From the NCBI RefSeq assembly GCF_049943335.1, contig NZ_JBNFVY010000005.1, positions 62,001-126,000 on the forward strand: DNA of 64,000 bases, in the 5' to 3' direction. Below are positions 50,870 through 58,953 of the stretch, one piece after another (the stretch's first letter is position 1; the number at the start of each line of letters is the position of its first letter). Source of the DNA: JBNFVY01 sp049943335 (GTDB lineage: Bacteria > Pseudomonadota > Alphaproteobacteria > Rhodobacterales > Rhodobacteraceae). Made by a program: the position numbers and the translations under genes. Under the pieces are notes generated by a model that was not told the origin of the DNA, did no database searches, and saw nothing but the letters and a program-made list of their open reading frames with translations.

Positions 50870-51327
50870 TCGGCGATGCCTTTTTCCATAAAGATCGATG
50901 ACGTCGCCGCAGGGTAATCGCCGAACGGGCCGCGATCGGTGAACCCGTGGCGCCGGTAAAGCGCGTGCGCCGCGTGCAGCACATTGCCGGTTTCCAGCAT
51001 CAGCGCAGCCAGCCCTTCGCCCCGCGCGACATCTTCGATCTGGCGCATCAGCGCGTCGGCCACGCCGCGCCCGCGTGCGGGTTCGGCCACGAACATTGAT
51101 TTGATTTCGCCGTAACCTTGCTTGATCGCCAGCGCCCCGGTTCCAAGGATTGTCGCGCCCTCGCGCGCTGTGAAAAAGCGGATATCGGGGGCGCAGAGCG
51201 CGTCGATCGACAGATAGAAATTATCTTCGGGGGGGAACAGCGATTCCATCAGCGCATGGCTGGATTGCAGCAATGCGGTGGCCTGCGGATCGCGCGGATC
51301 GCTCTGCTCGACGATGATCATGGGCAT
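50866..51327 (-). CDS. GNAT family N-acetyltransferase
   Basis: A compact 153-residue acetyltransferase. The core is clear: GEIKSMFVAEPARGRGVADALMRQIE (about 92-117), with RGRGVA as the acetyl-CoA pyrophosphate loop, and AALMLETGNVLHAAHALYRRHGFTDRGPFGDY at the C-terminal end. The substrate is unknown. Its start is ATG 51327 (an internal ATG two codons later is possible), with a weak ribosome site. Its end overlaps the lipoprotein stop. Confidence 0.88.
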   Translation of the reverse strand: MPMIIVEQSDPRDPQATALLQSSHALMESLFPPEDNFYLSIDALCAPDIRFFTAREGATILGTGALAIKQGYGEIKSMFVAEPARGRGVADALMRQIEDVARGEGLAALMLETGNVLHAAHALYRRHGFTDRGPFGDYPAATSSIFMEKGIAD

Positions 51328-51429
51328 ACAGTGGCGAAGCCGCAGGGCAAGTTCAAGCCAGCCTGCCCGCCAGAGTCCTGGCCGGGCAGGGCCCCCATGC
51401 GCGCGTTCACGCCCAAATCAACAATATGT

Positions 51430-51438
51430 TGTGGATAA
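51430..51438 (-). promoter_or_regulatory. consensus DnaA box upstream of smc
   Basis: TTATCCACA on the minus strand is a perfect DnaA 9-mer, 100 bp before the smc start. It is single: no second box within the gap, so it is not an origin. It could modulate smc transcription or be chance. Confidence 0.35.
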
Positions 51439-51537
51439 CTGCGGGGATTCACCCATATGCGGGGCGCTGGGCGTTGACTCGGCCCCTGTCCCTGCCGAAT
51501 GCTTCCCCTATACGCAGAATCATGGGGGCCATCCGTT

Positions 51538-54500
51538 TTGCGGTTCACCAAGTTACGACTGAACGGCTTCAAGAGCTTTGTCGACCCGACCGACCTGATC
51601 ATCGCCGACGGGCTGACGGGCGTGGTCGGGCCGAACGGTTGCGGCAAGTCGAACCTGCTGGAAGCACTGCGTTGGGTGATGGGTGAAAACCGCCCCACGG
51701 CCATGCGCGGCGGCGGGATGGAGGACGTGATCTTTGCCGGTGCGGCGACGCGCCCGGCGCGCAACTTTGCCGAAGTGGCGCTGATGATCGACAACACCGA
51801 ACGTCTGGCGCCCAGCGGGTTCAACGAACAAGACGCGCTGGAAATCGTGCGCCGGATCACGCGCGATGCCGGCAGCGCGTACAAGGTGAACACCAAGGAT
51901 GTGCGCGCGCGCGATGTGTCGATGCTGTTCGCCGACGCTTCGACCGGGGCGCATTCGCCCGCGCTGGTGCGCCAGGGCCAGATCAGTGAATTGATCAACG
52001 CCAAGCCCAAGAACCGCCGCCGCATCCTGGAAGAGGCCGCGGGGATTTCAGGGCTCTATCAGCGCCGCCACGAGGCCGAGTTGAAGCTGAAGGGGGCCGA
52101 AACCAACCTGACCCGGCTGGACGATGTGATCGAGCAGTTGGCTGCCCAGTTGGCGCAACTGGCCCGCCAGGCCCGCCAGGCTGCCCGCTACCGCGAGATC
52201 GGCGAAGACCTGCGCCGCGCCGAAGGGCTGCTGTTGTACCGCCGCTGGCGCGAGGCCGAAATCGCCCGCGCCGAAACCGCCGATCTGTTCACCCAGGCGA
52301 CCCGGCAGGCCGGCGAGGCTGAGCGCCTGGCGCGCGAGGCGAGCAAGCAACGCGAGGCGCGCGAAGAGGCCATGGCCCCCTTGCGCGAAGAAGAAGCCAT
52401 CGCATCGGCCATTTGCCAACGGCTGGTGGTGCAGCGCGACACGCTGGACGATCAGGAAGCCGCCGCGCGCGACAAGATCGAAACGCTAGAGCGGCGGATC
52501 GCGCAGATGACGTCCGACGCCGAGCGCGAAGAGGCGCTGAACCGCGACGCGGGCGACACTATTGAGCGGCTTGAGTGGGAAGCGCGCGAACTGGCCAAGG
52601 CCAGCGAAGGGCAGGACGCCAAGCTGGACGCGGCATTGTCCGAAGCGCAAGACGCCGCGCAGGTGCTGGCCGAACGCGAGGCCGCCCTGTCGGAACTGAC
52701 CGAAGACGTGGCCCGTCTGGCCGCCCGGCATCAGGCCGCGCATCGACTGTTGGAAGACAGCCGCAAGACGCAGGAAAAATCCGAAAGCGATGCCGCCCGC
52801 GCCCGCGAGGCTATGAACGAAGCGCGCGCCGCCGTCGCCACCGCGATTGCCAATTTCGAAACCGCTCAGGGCGCGCAGGCCGCTGCGGCCGCCGCGGCCG
52901 AGGCGTCAGAAGCGGCGCTGGTTGCCGCGGACGAGGCGCGATCGCAGGCGCATACCCGCGAATCGGACGCCCGCGCCGGGCGCTCTGAGGCCGAAGGCGA
53001 AGTCAGCGCCCTGCGCGCCGAGGTGGGCGCGCTGGCCAAGCTGGTCGAACGCGACACCGCCGAAGGTGGCCAGGTCATGGACCTGCTGCGCGTTCAGCCG
53101 GGGCACGAAAAAGCCCTGGGCGCGGCGCTGGCCGATGATCTGCGCGCCCCCGCGATCGACGCCGATGCCGCGTCGGGCTGGGCCAGCTTGCCCGGTTATG
53201 CGCAGGCCCAGACCCTGCCCGACGGCGTGCGCGCCCTGTCCAACTATGTGAGCGTGCCGCAGGTTCTGGCCCGCCGCATGAGCCAGATCGGGCTGGTCGA
53301 CGCCGCTGACGGGCCGCGGTTGCAGGGCGATTTGAAACCGGGCCAGCGGCTGGTCAGCCTGGCGGGCGATCTGTGGCGTTGGGACGGGTTTCGCGCCGGG
53401 GCCGAAGACGCGCCATCGGCCGCCGCGCTTCGGTTGCAACAGCTGAACCGTCTGGAAGAATTGAAGCAGGAGCTGGTGGCCGCGACCGCCCGCGCCGACG
53501 GCGCCGCGCGCGCCCACGAGATGCTGCGCGAGGAATTGCAGCGCCTGACCGAGGCCGACCGCGCCGCGCGCGATGCCCGCCGCGACGCCGACCGCGCCGT
53601 GTCTGATGTCAGCCGCGCCCTGTCGCGCGCCGAGGCCGACCGCAATCTGGCCGAGGGCCAGTTGGAAAATCTGGGTCTTGCCGTGACCCGCCACGAAGAG
53701 GCGGCGATGGCCGCGCGCCAGAGCCTCAAGGAGGCCGAGGCGGGGGTGGCGGATCTGGGCGATCTGGCCGCGGCCCGCGCCCAGGTCGAGGACGTCAAGA
53801 TGACGGTCGAAGCGGCGCGCATGACGATGATGGCCAAACGTTCGGCGCATGATGAAATCCGCCGCGAGGGCGAAGCGCGCACCCGCCGCAGCCAGGAGGT
53901 GACCAAGGAGCTGAGCGGTTGGCGCCACCGGCTGGAAACGGCTGAAAAGCGTATCGCAGAGCTGGCCGAGCGCAAGGCGGCCTCGCAGGCCGAATTGAAA
54001 GACGCGCAGGACGTGCCCGGCACGCTGGGCCAAAAGCGCGAAGAGCTGAACCACGCGATCGCGGCGGCCCAAGCGCGGCGCAACACGGCCTCCGATGCCC
54101 TGGCCACCGCCGATACCGCCCTGCGCGACGCGGTCACCGCCGAACGCAACGCCGAACGTCTGGCGGGCGAAGCGCGCGAAAACCGCGCCGCCGCCGAGGC
54201 CCGCGCGCAGGCCGCCGCCGAAACTGTTGCCCAGGCCCGCGACCGGATCGCCGAAGAACAGGACACCACCCCTGAAAAGCTGCTGGAATCGTTGGGCGCC
54301 GACCCCGAGACGATGCCCAATTCCGAGCGCATGGAAACCGACATCGACCGGCTGCGCCGCCAGCGCGACGCCTTGGGCGCGGTCAATCTGCGGGCCGAAG
54401 AAGACAGCAAAGAGGTGCGCGAAGAGCACGACCTGCTGGTCAATGAAAAGGCCGATCTGCTGGCGGCGATTGCCAAGCTGCGCGCCGGGATTGCCGCGTT

Positions 54501-54993
54501 GAACCGCGAAGGGCGCGAACGTCTGCTGACCGCGTTCGAACAGGTCAACGCCAATTTCGGCAACCTTTTCGTGCACTTGTTCGGTGGCGGCGAGGCCAAG
54601 CTGGTCATGATTGAAAGCGACGATCCGCTGGACGCGGGGCTGGAAATCATGTGCCAGCCGCCCGGCAAGAACCTGTCGACCCTATCGCTGTTGTCAGGGG
54701 GCGAACAGACGCTGACCGCCCTGGCGCTGATCTTTGCGGTGTTCCAGGCCAACCCCGCGCCGATCTGCGTGCTGGACGAGGTGGATGCGCCGCTGGACGA
54801 TGCCAACGTCACCCGGTTCTGCGACATGCTGGACGAAATGACGCGCCAGACCGACACGCGCTTTCTTGTCATCACGCACCACGCGGTGACGATGTCGCGC
54901 ATGGACCGGCTGTTTGGCGTGACCATGCAAGAGCAGGGCGTGTCGCAACTGGTGTCGGTCGATCTGAAGAAAGCGGAACAGATGGTCGCCTGA
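51538..54993 (+). CDS. smc: chromosome segregation protein SMC
   Basis: The 1151-residue ATPase compacts and segregates the chromosome with ScpAB. Start TTG 51538 gives the canonical MRFTKLRLNGFKSF; a longer ATG frame at 51499 would add 13 residues of poor match. Walker A GPNGCGKSN lies at 31-39, two long coiled coils flank a hinge (about 520-650), and the C-terminal ABC head has LSGGEQTLTALAL and the Walker B VLDEVDAPLDDAN. The protein is rich in Ala, Arg and Glu in the coiled coils. scpA and scpB are not in the window. It stands alone. Confidence 0.95.
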   Translation: MRFTKLRLNGFKSFVDPTDLIIADGLTGVVGPNGCGKSNLLEALRWVMGENRPTAMRGGGMEDVIFAGAATRPARNFAEVALMIDNTERLAPSGFNEQDALEIVRRITRDAGSAYKVNTKDVRARDVSMLFADASTGAHSPALVRQGQISELINAKPKNRRRILEEAAGISGLYQRRHEAELKLKGAETNLTRLDDVIEQLAAQLAQLARQARQAARYREIGEDLRRAEGLLLYRRWREAEIARAETADLFTQATRQAGEAERLAREASKQREAREEAMAPLREEEAIASAICQRLVVQRDTLDDQEAAARDKIETLERRIAQMTSDAEREEALNRDAGDTIERLEWEARELAKASEGQDAKLDAALSEAQDAAQVLAEREAALSELTEDVARLAARHQAAHRLLEDSRKTQEKSESDAARAREAMNEARAAVATAIANFETAQGAQAAAAAAAEASEAALVAADEARSQAHTRESDARAGRSEAEGEVSALRAEVGALAKLVERDTAEGGQVMDLLRVQPGHEKALGAALADDLRAPAIDADAASGWASLPGYAQAQTLPDGVRALSNYVSVPQVLARRMSQIGLVDAADGPRLQGDLKPGQRLVSLAGDLWRWDGFRAGAEDAPSAAALRLQQLNRLEELKQELVAATARADGAARAHEMLREELQRLTEADRAARDARRDADRAVSDVSRALSRAEADRNLAEGQLENLGLAVTRHEEAAMAARQSLKEAEAGVADLGDLAAARAQVEDVKMTVEAARMTMMAKRSAHDEIRREGEARTRRSQEVTKELSGWRHRLETAEKRIAELAERKAASQAELKDAQDVPGTLGQKREELNHAIAAAQARRNTASDALATADTALRDAVTAERNAERLAGEARENRAAAEARAQAAAETVAQARDRIAEEQDTTPEKLLESLGADPETMPNSERMETDIDRLRRQRDALGAVNLRAEEDSKEVREEHDLLVNEKADLLAAIAKLRAGIAALNREGRERLLTAFEQVNANFGNLFVHLFGGGEAKLVMIESDDPLDAGLEIMCQPPGKNLSTLSLLSGGEQTLTALALIFAVFQANPAPICVLDEVDAPLDDANVTRFCDMLDEMTRQTDTRFLVITHHAVTMSRMDRLFGVTMQEQGVSQLVSVDLKKAEQMVA

Positions 54994-55005
54994 TCGGGCG
55001 CCGCG

Positions 55006-56172
55006 TCAGAGCCGGTTCAACAGCGCGGGCGTGGGCCAGGCATCGGCGGGCAAGCCAAGCTGCTGTTGCACTTTTTGCACGGCCTCGCGGGTGCGTGCGC
55101 CCAAGATGCCGTCGATCTTGCCCACGTCATGACCCATCGCCTGCAGCCGGGTCTGCAACTGCTTCATCTGCGCATCGCTCAACCCCGGTTCGGGCGTGCC
55201 GGCATCGAACACCGGCGCGCCGGACAGGCGGGTGGCGAAATAGGCGGCGGTGGTCACGTAGACATAGCTTTGGTTCCATTCGAACAGCACGCGGTAATTG
55301 GGATAGGCCAGAAAGGCCGGGCCCTTGCGCCCTTCGGGCAGGATCAGCGATGCCGGCAGGCCCGCCCCCTGCCAGTCGCCCGACCGCGGGCGCACCCCCA
55401 TCGCGGCCCAATCGCGGGGCGGCTGTTCGGCCCGCAGGCCGGTCTTGGACCAGTCCATCTGGTCAGGAACCGTGACCTCTTGCAGCCACGGCTGGTTCGG
55501 GTGCCAGCCCAGGTGGCGCAGCATCTTGGCCCCCGACAGCAGCGCATCGGGCGGCGAGGTCTTGAGGCTGACATGCCCGTCGCCGTCGCCATCGACGCCA
55601 TTGATCAGAATGTCCTGCGGCAGCATCTGGACCATGCCGATTTCGCCCGCCCAGGCGCCGGTGGTGGCCTTGTCGAAATCGCCCCGCGCAAAGAGCTCAA
55701 GCGCGGCCAGCACCTGGGGTTGGAACAGATCGGGGCGCCGGCAATCATGCGACAGGGTCATCAATGCGTTCAGCGTGTTGAAATCGCCCTGGACCTGCCC
55801 GTAGTCGGTTTCCAGCGCCCAGAAAGCAAGCAGGATGCCGCGCGGCACGCCGTAGTCGCGTTCGACCCGGTCAAAGATGTCGGCGTATCTGGCCGCGTTG
55901 CGCTGCCCGTTCTGCATCCGGTTGGCCGAAATCACCCGCCGTGCGAAATCGGTGAACCCCATCTTGAACACGCCTTGCGCCCGGTCGGCCCGCAACACCG
56001 CCGGGTCCTGGCGCACGCCCTGGAAAAAGGTGTCGGTGATGGCGGGGCCATAGCCTGCGGCTGCCGCGTCGCGCTTCATGGCGGTGACGAATTGCGCGAA
56101 CCCGCCCCCGCAGGGCGCTGCGGCGGCACTGGATGCGAACAGGGCAAAGACAAGGGGGGACAGGGATTTCAT
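55006..56172 (-). CDS. lytic murein transglycosylase, MltB/SltB type with peptidoglycan-binding domain
   Basis: A 388-residue periplasmic enzyme with an Sec signal peptide (1-19, Ala-rich), an SLT_2 catalytic domain and a C-terminal peptidoglycan-binding (PGBD) domain. The catalytic Glu121 lies in LAFWALETDYGQVQGDFNTL, EIGMVQMLPQDILI is the conserved central block, and the C-terminus (about 325-385) has GKIDGILGARTREAVQKVQ. It cuts the glycan strands of peptidoglycan. A five-copy 15-bp repeat starts 11 bases upstream of its ATG. Confidence 0.92.
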   Translation of the reverse strand: MKSLSPLVFALFASSAAAAPCGGGFAQFVTAMKRDAAAAGYGPAITDTFFQGVRQDPAVLRADRAQGVFKMGFTDFARRVISANRMQNGQRNAARYADIFDRVERDYGVPRGILLAFWALETDYGQVQGDFNTLNALMTLSHDCRRPDLFQPQVLAALELFARGDFDKATTGAWAGEIGMVQMLPQDILINGVDGDGDGHVSLKTSPPDALLSGAKMLRHLGWHPNQPWLQEVTVPDQMDWSKTGLRAEQPPRDWAAMGVRPRSGDWQGAGLPASLILPEGRKGPAFLAYPNYRVLFEWNQSYVYVTTAAYFATRLSGAPVFDAGTPEPGLSDAQMKQLQTRLQAMGHDVGKIDGILGARTREAVQKVQQQLGLPADAWPTPALLNRL

Positions 56173-56183
56173 TCAGGCACCTT

Positions 56184-56258
56184 CAGGTCAGATCGTGGCA
56201 GGTCAGATCGCGGCAGGTCAAATCGTGGCAGGTCAGATTGTGGCAGGTCAGATCACGG
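56184..56258. repeat. tandem repeat, 5 copies of a 15-bp unit ahead of the MltB-type gene
   Basis: The unit CAGGTCAGATCGTGG repeats five times with one or two mismatches (56184-56198 to 56244-56258). It lies just upstream of the transglycosylase start and within its leader. The period is a multiple of three but no protein uses it. Confidence 0.92.
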
Positions 56259-56609
56259 CGAGGATAGCGGTTTGCCGGTGGCATGCCAGCAGGTTTCGCG
56301 CGCTGCGGATCTGGGTCGGCACCATAGGGGGGGAATGATGGCGGCATGATGGCGGCGGGCAGGCGGCGGAACGGGGTAGTGGCTGGGCGCCGTCAATGGC
56401 CGACTCGCACGTTTCATGCGCGCCGCGCCCGCCGGGCGAGACCCGCCGATTGCCGCCAGAATATGGAGCGGAAATCCGCCGCTGAAATCTCTGAAAGCGC
56501 TTTGGAAGATTTGTTTACGCTTACGTCACCATGGCGTTAACCAATTGGTAATTTATTGGGAGTTCATGGGGGCTTTAGTATTTATTACCGACTAGCGGAA
56601 GGGGCCCTA
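56259..56609. other. 351-bp intergenic stretch
   Basis: Apart from the CtrA-like box near its right end I see no gene. The sequence changes from GC-rich (before 56470) to AT-rich (56510-56590), consistent with the promoter of the receiver-like gene. Confidence 0.5.
56537..56551 (+). promoter_or_regulatory. CtrA-like box (TTAA-N7-GTAA)
   Basis: TTAACCAATTGGTAA matches the CtrA consensus at seven of eight conserved positions and is nearly palindromic. It is 58 bp upstream of the receiver-like gene's GTG, a usual place for an activator. Confidence 0.45.
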
Positions 56610-56978
56610 GTGTTCGTATTGATTGTTGAAACCGATAGGGACCTGGGAAATCTCTGGAAGCGCCACCTTGAAAGAAATGGCTGCCGCGTCATTCTGGCCT
56701 GTGACCAGGAAACCGCGTTTGGCGCGCTCAGGACCCTGCCGATCAATGTCATTGTTCTGAACCTTGTTCTGGCGGACGGGTACGCCTTTGCCGTTGCGGA
56801 TTTCGCCGCCTACAGGCGCCCCGAGGCCAAGGTGATCTTTGTCACCAACACCACCTTCTTTTCGGACGGCTCGATCTTTCGTCACACCGCCAACGCCGCG
56901 GCATTTCTGCCCAGCGATACGGCGCCCGATGACCTGTGCGCCGTCGTCGAACATCACAGCCCGACCAAAGCCGCCTAG
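56610..56978 (+). CDS. stand-alone receiver-like protein, phospho-acceptor Asp replaced by Asn
   Basis: A 122-residue single-domain CheY-like protein. It begins FVLIVETDRDLG (acidic pocket) and has a complete alternating fold, but the phospho-acceptor Asp is Asn51 in VIVLNLVLADG, and the conserved Lys near the C-terminus is Ser or Pro (FLPSD). It therefore should not be phosphorylated normally. GTG 56610 has AAGGGG six bases upstream; a longer TTG frame to 56556 has no ribosome site. No kinase is adjacent. Confidence 0.72.
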   Translation: MFVLIVETDRDLGNLWKRHLERNGCRVILACDQETAFGALRTLPINVIVLNLVLADGYAFAVADFAAYRRPEAKVIFVTNTTFFSDGSIFRHTANAAAFLPSDTAPDDLCAVVEHHSPTKAA

Positions 56979-56981
56979 GCG

Positions 56982-57956
56982 TCAGCCCCGGCCATGGGGC
57001 GCGCGCCAGTCGATGCGCGGCGAAATGGGGATGATCCGGTTCGGATTGATCGTGTCGTGGCTGTAATAGTAATGGCGCACGAAATGATCGCTGCGCACGG
57101 TTTCGCTGACACCGGGCCATTGGTACAGCTCGCGCGTATAGGGCCACAGATGCGGATAATCGACCAGCCGGTTGCGATTGCATTTGAAATGGGTGTGATA
57201 CACCGCGTCAAAGCGAAACAGCGTGGTGACCAGGCGCCAGTCGGCTTCGCTCAGCCGATCGCCCATCAGATAGCGGTTGCCTGACAGCCGGTCGTCCAGC
57301 CAGTCCAACGTGACGAACAGTGGCCCGACCGCTTCGTCGTAAGCGCCCTGGGTGGTGGCAAAGCCGGCCTTGTAGACGCCGTTGTTGACGGTGTCGTAGA
57401 TGCGGGCGTTCACCTGTTCGATGTCGTCGCGCAGCGCCTCTGGAAAGTAGTCATCGGTGTTGCCGGTGATGCCGTCAAAGGCCGAATTGAACATGCGGAT
57501 GATCTCGGCGCTTTCGTTGGACACGATGGTATCGGTGTGTTTGTCCCACAGCACCGGCACGGTCACGCGGCCCGAAGCCTTGGGATCGGCGCGCAGGTAG
57601 ATGTCGCGCAGATAGGGCGCGCCGAACAGATCGTCGCCGGTCGCGCCGTCAAAGTCGGTGCGAAATTCCCAGCCCTCGGCCAGCATGTCTGGGTGGACGA
57701 CCGACACCGAAATATGCGCGCCGAGGTCCTTGATGGCGCGGAAGATCAGCGTGCGGTGGGCCCACGGGCAGGCGTAGGACACATAGAGATGGTAGCGACC
57801 GCTTTGGGCGGCGAACCCGCCAACGCCCGACGGCCCCGCGCTGCCGTCCGGCGTCACCCAGTTGCGGTAGGCGGTGGTCGTGCGTTCAAAGCGCCCGCCG
57901 GTGCTTTTGGTGTCGTACCATGTGTCGTGCCATTTGCCGTTCTCAAGGAACCCCAC
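56982..57956 (-). CDS. glutathionyl-hydroquinone reductase (GST superfamily, YqjG/ECM4-like)
   Basis: A 324-residue xi-class glutathione transferase that reduces glutathionyl-hydroquinones. The catalytic Cys63 lies in SYACPWAHR; other landmarks are TVPVLWDKHTDTIVSNESAEIIRMFN and the C-terminal HTHFKCNRNRLVDYPHLWPYTRELYQWPG. The GTG start at 57956 is supported by AAGGAG seven bases upstream, and it provides the canonical MGFLENGKWHD. Aromatic detoxification role is inferred. Single gene, convergent with the receiver-like gene (three bases apart). Confidence 0.92.
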   Translation of the reverse strand: MGFLENGKWHDTWYDTKSTGGRFERTTTAYRNWVTPDGSAGPSGVGGFAAQSGRYHLYVSYACPWAHRTLIFRAIKDLGAHISVSVVHPDMLAEGWEFRTDFDGATGDDLFGAPYLRDIYLRADPKASGRVTVPVLWDKHTDTIVSNESAEIIRMFNSAFDGITGNTDDYFPEALRDDIEQVNARIYDTVNNGVYKAGFATTQGAYDEAVGPLFVTLDWLDDRLSGNRYLMGDRLSEADWRLVTTLFRFDAVYHTHFKCNRNRLVDYPHLWPYTRELYQWPGVSETVRSDHFVRHYYYSHDTINPNRIIPISPRIDWRAPHGRG

Positions 57957-58135
57957 GTGTCTTCTCCTTCTGATGTCTTGTGAAAAGGTAGGGCGCTGCG
58001 CGCGGCGCGCCAAACTGAAACCGCGCGCCGGTGTTGTGCGCAAATCCACAGGCGGGCAGTGGCGATTTGCCATGCTGCGCGGCAGCATGTAGCTTTGGCG
58101 CAAAGCACAGGGCGGGCCAAAGGATGGGAACATCA

Positions 58136-58396
58136 ATGAAAACCATGAGCGTAATTTTGATCCTGCTGCCCGGCGCGGCCATGGCGCATGGCGGCCATCT
58201 GGCCGACGCCGCAGGACATGATCACTGGGTCGCCGGGGCCGCATTGGCCGCCGCGGCCGCGATCGGACTTTGGGGCGCGCTAAAGGGAAAACGGGCCGCG
58301 CAGGCGCAAGACGATACTTCGCCTGAGAACACCGCGTCCGAAAATACCGTGTCTGATGAGGCCACGCCCCAGAACGGCGAACCGCAAGAGGCCTGA
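58136..58396 (+). CDS. small exported His-rich protein (DUF6732-like)
   Basis: An 86-residue protein of a small family I associate with DUF6732. The signal peptide MKTMSVILILLPGAAMA ends in an AMA site, so the mature chain would begin HGGHLADAAGHDHW, i.e. a free N-terminal histidine in a stretch of four His. A single membrane helix (about 31-48) and a polar Glu/Asn/Thr-rich tail follow. Function is unknown; metal binding is possible. ATG 58136 has GGGAA upstream. Nearest neighbours are unrelated. Confidence 0.75.
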   Translation: MKTMSVILILLPGAAMAHGGHLADAAGHDHWVAGAALAAAAAIGLWGALKGKRAAQAQDDTSPENTASENTVSDEATPQNGEPQEA

Positions 58397-58592
58397 TCGG
58401 CAGGGCGCCGGGCGCGGCCCCGAATCGGCGGAATGCCTTGCGGTCGCCCCGCATCCGGCCATGTGGCGATTTTAACACAGCATCTTGCGGATGTTTTCGC
58501 CGGAACCCCAAGAGGTAGTTCGTTGCAAAACGTTAACTTGACGCTAGCGGCAACCATGACATCTTCTGTATTCCGAGAGCAGGGAGCTGGGG

Positions 58593-58943
58593 ATGAACGA
58601 TTTTTTGCCGAAAGAGGTCCGCGACGGCCTTGAGATGGCCCGCAAGGCGCAATTGCTGAAAAGTTCGCGCCTGTGCGTGCATGCGGGGGACAAGGTGTAT
58701 CGCGTCCTGCGCCTTTGGGGCACCGGCTTTGCGATGGATGCCGAAGATGCCCCCAAGCTGCGCGGACTGGTCGATCTGTATGACGGGCCCAGCCACCTGT
58801 ATCAGGCGCTGATCGTGACCAGCGATGAAGACAGCGGCGAGCGCATTTTCGAATTCAAACGCGCCACGCAGGCCCAGACCTTTGCGCCGCGCGACTATTC
58901 GGTCGATGAAAACCAGCCGATTGCCCTGCTTGGCAATACCTGA
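58593..58943 (+). CDS. conserved hypothetical protein (116 aa)
   Basis: A soluble 116-residue protein without signal peptide. It has MARKAQLLKSSRLCVHAGDKVYRVLRLWGTGFAMDAEDAPKLRG in separate short conserved blocks (about 15-57), a central YDGPSHLYQALIVTSDEDSGERIFEFK beta segment and an acidic C-terminal end. I do not recognise a named family. GGGAGCTGGGG provides the ribosome site. The 196-bp gap upstream is AT-richer and includes a TTGACG box at 58538, likely the promoter. Confidence 0.7.
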   Translation: MNDFLPKEVRDGLEMARKAQLLKSSRLCVHAGDKVYRVLRLWGTGFAMDAEDAPKLRGLVDLYDGPSHLYQALIVTSDEDSGERIFEFKRATQAQTFAPRDYSVDENQPIALLGNT

Positions 58944-58953
58944 TCGCTAACGA

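Noticed and set aside
52906..54926. Two minus-strand open frames of over 550 codons within smc
   Set aside because: They are antisense shadows of GC-rich smc codons, with low-complexity composition and no motifs.
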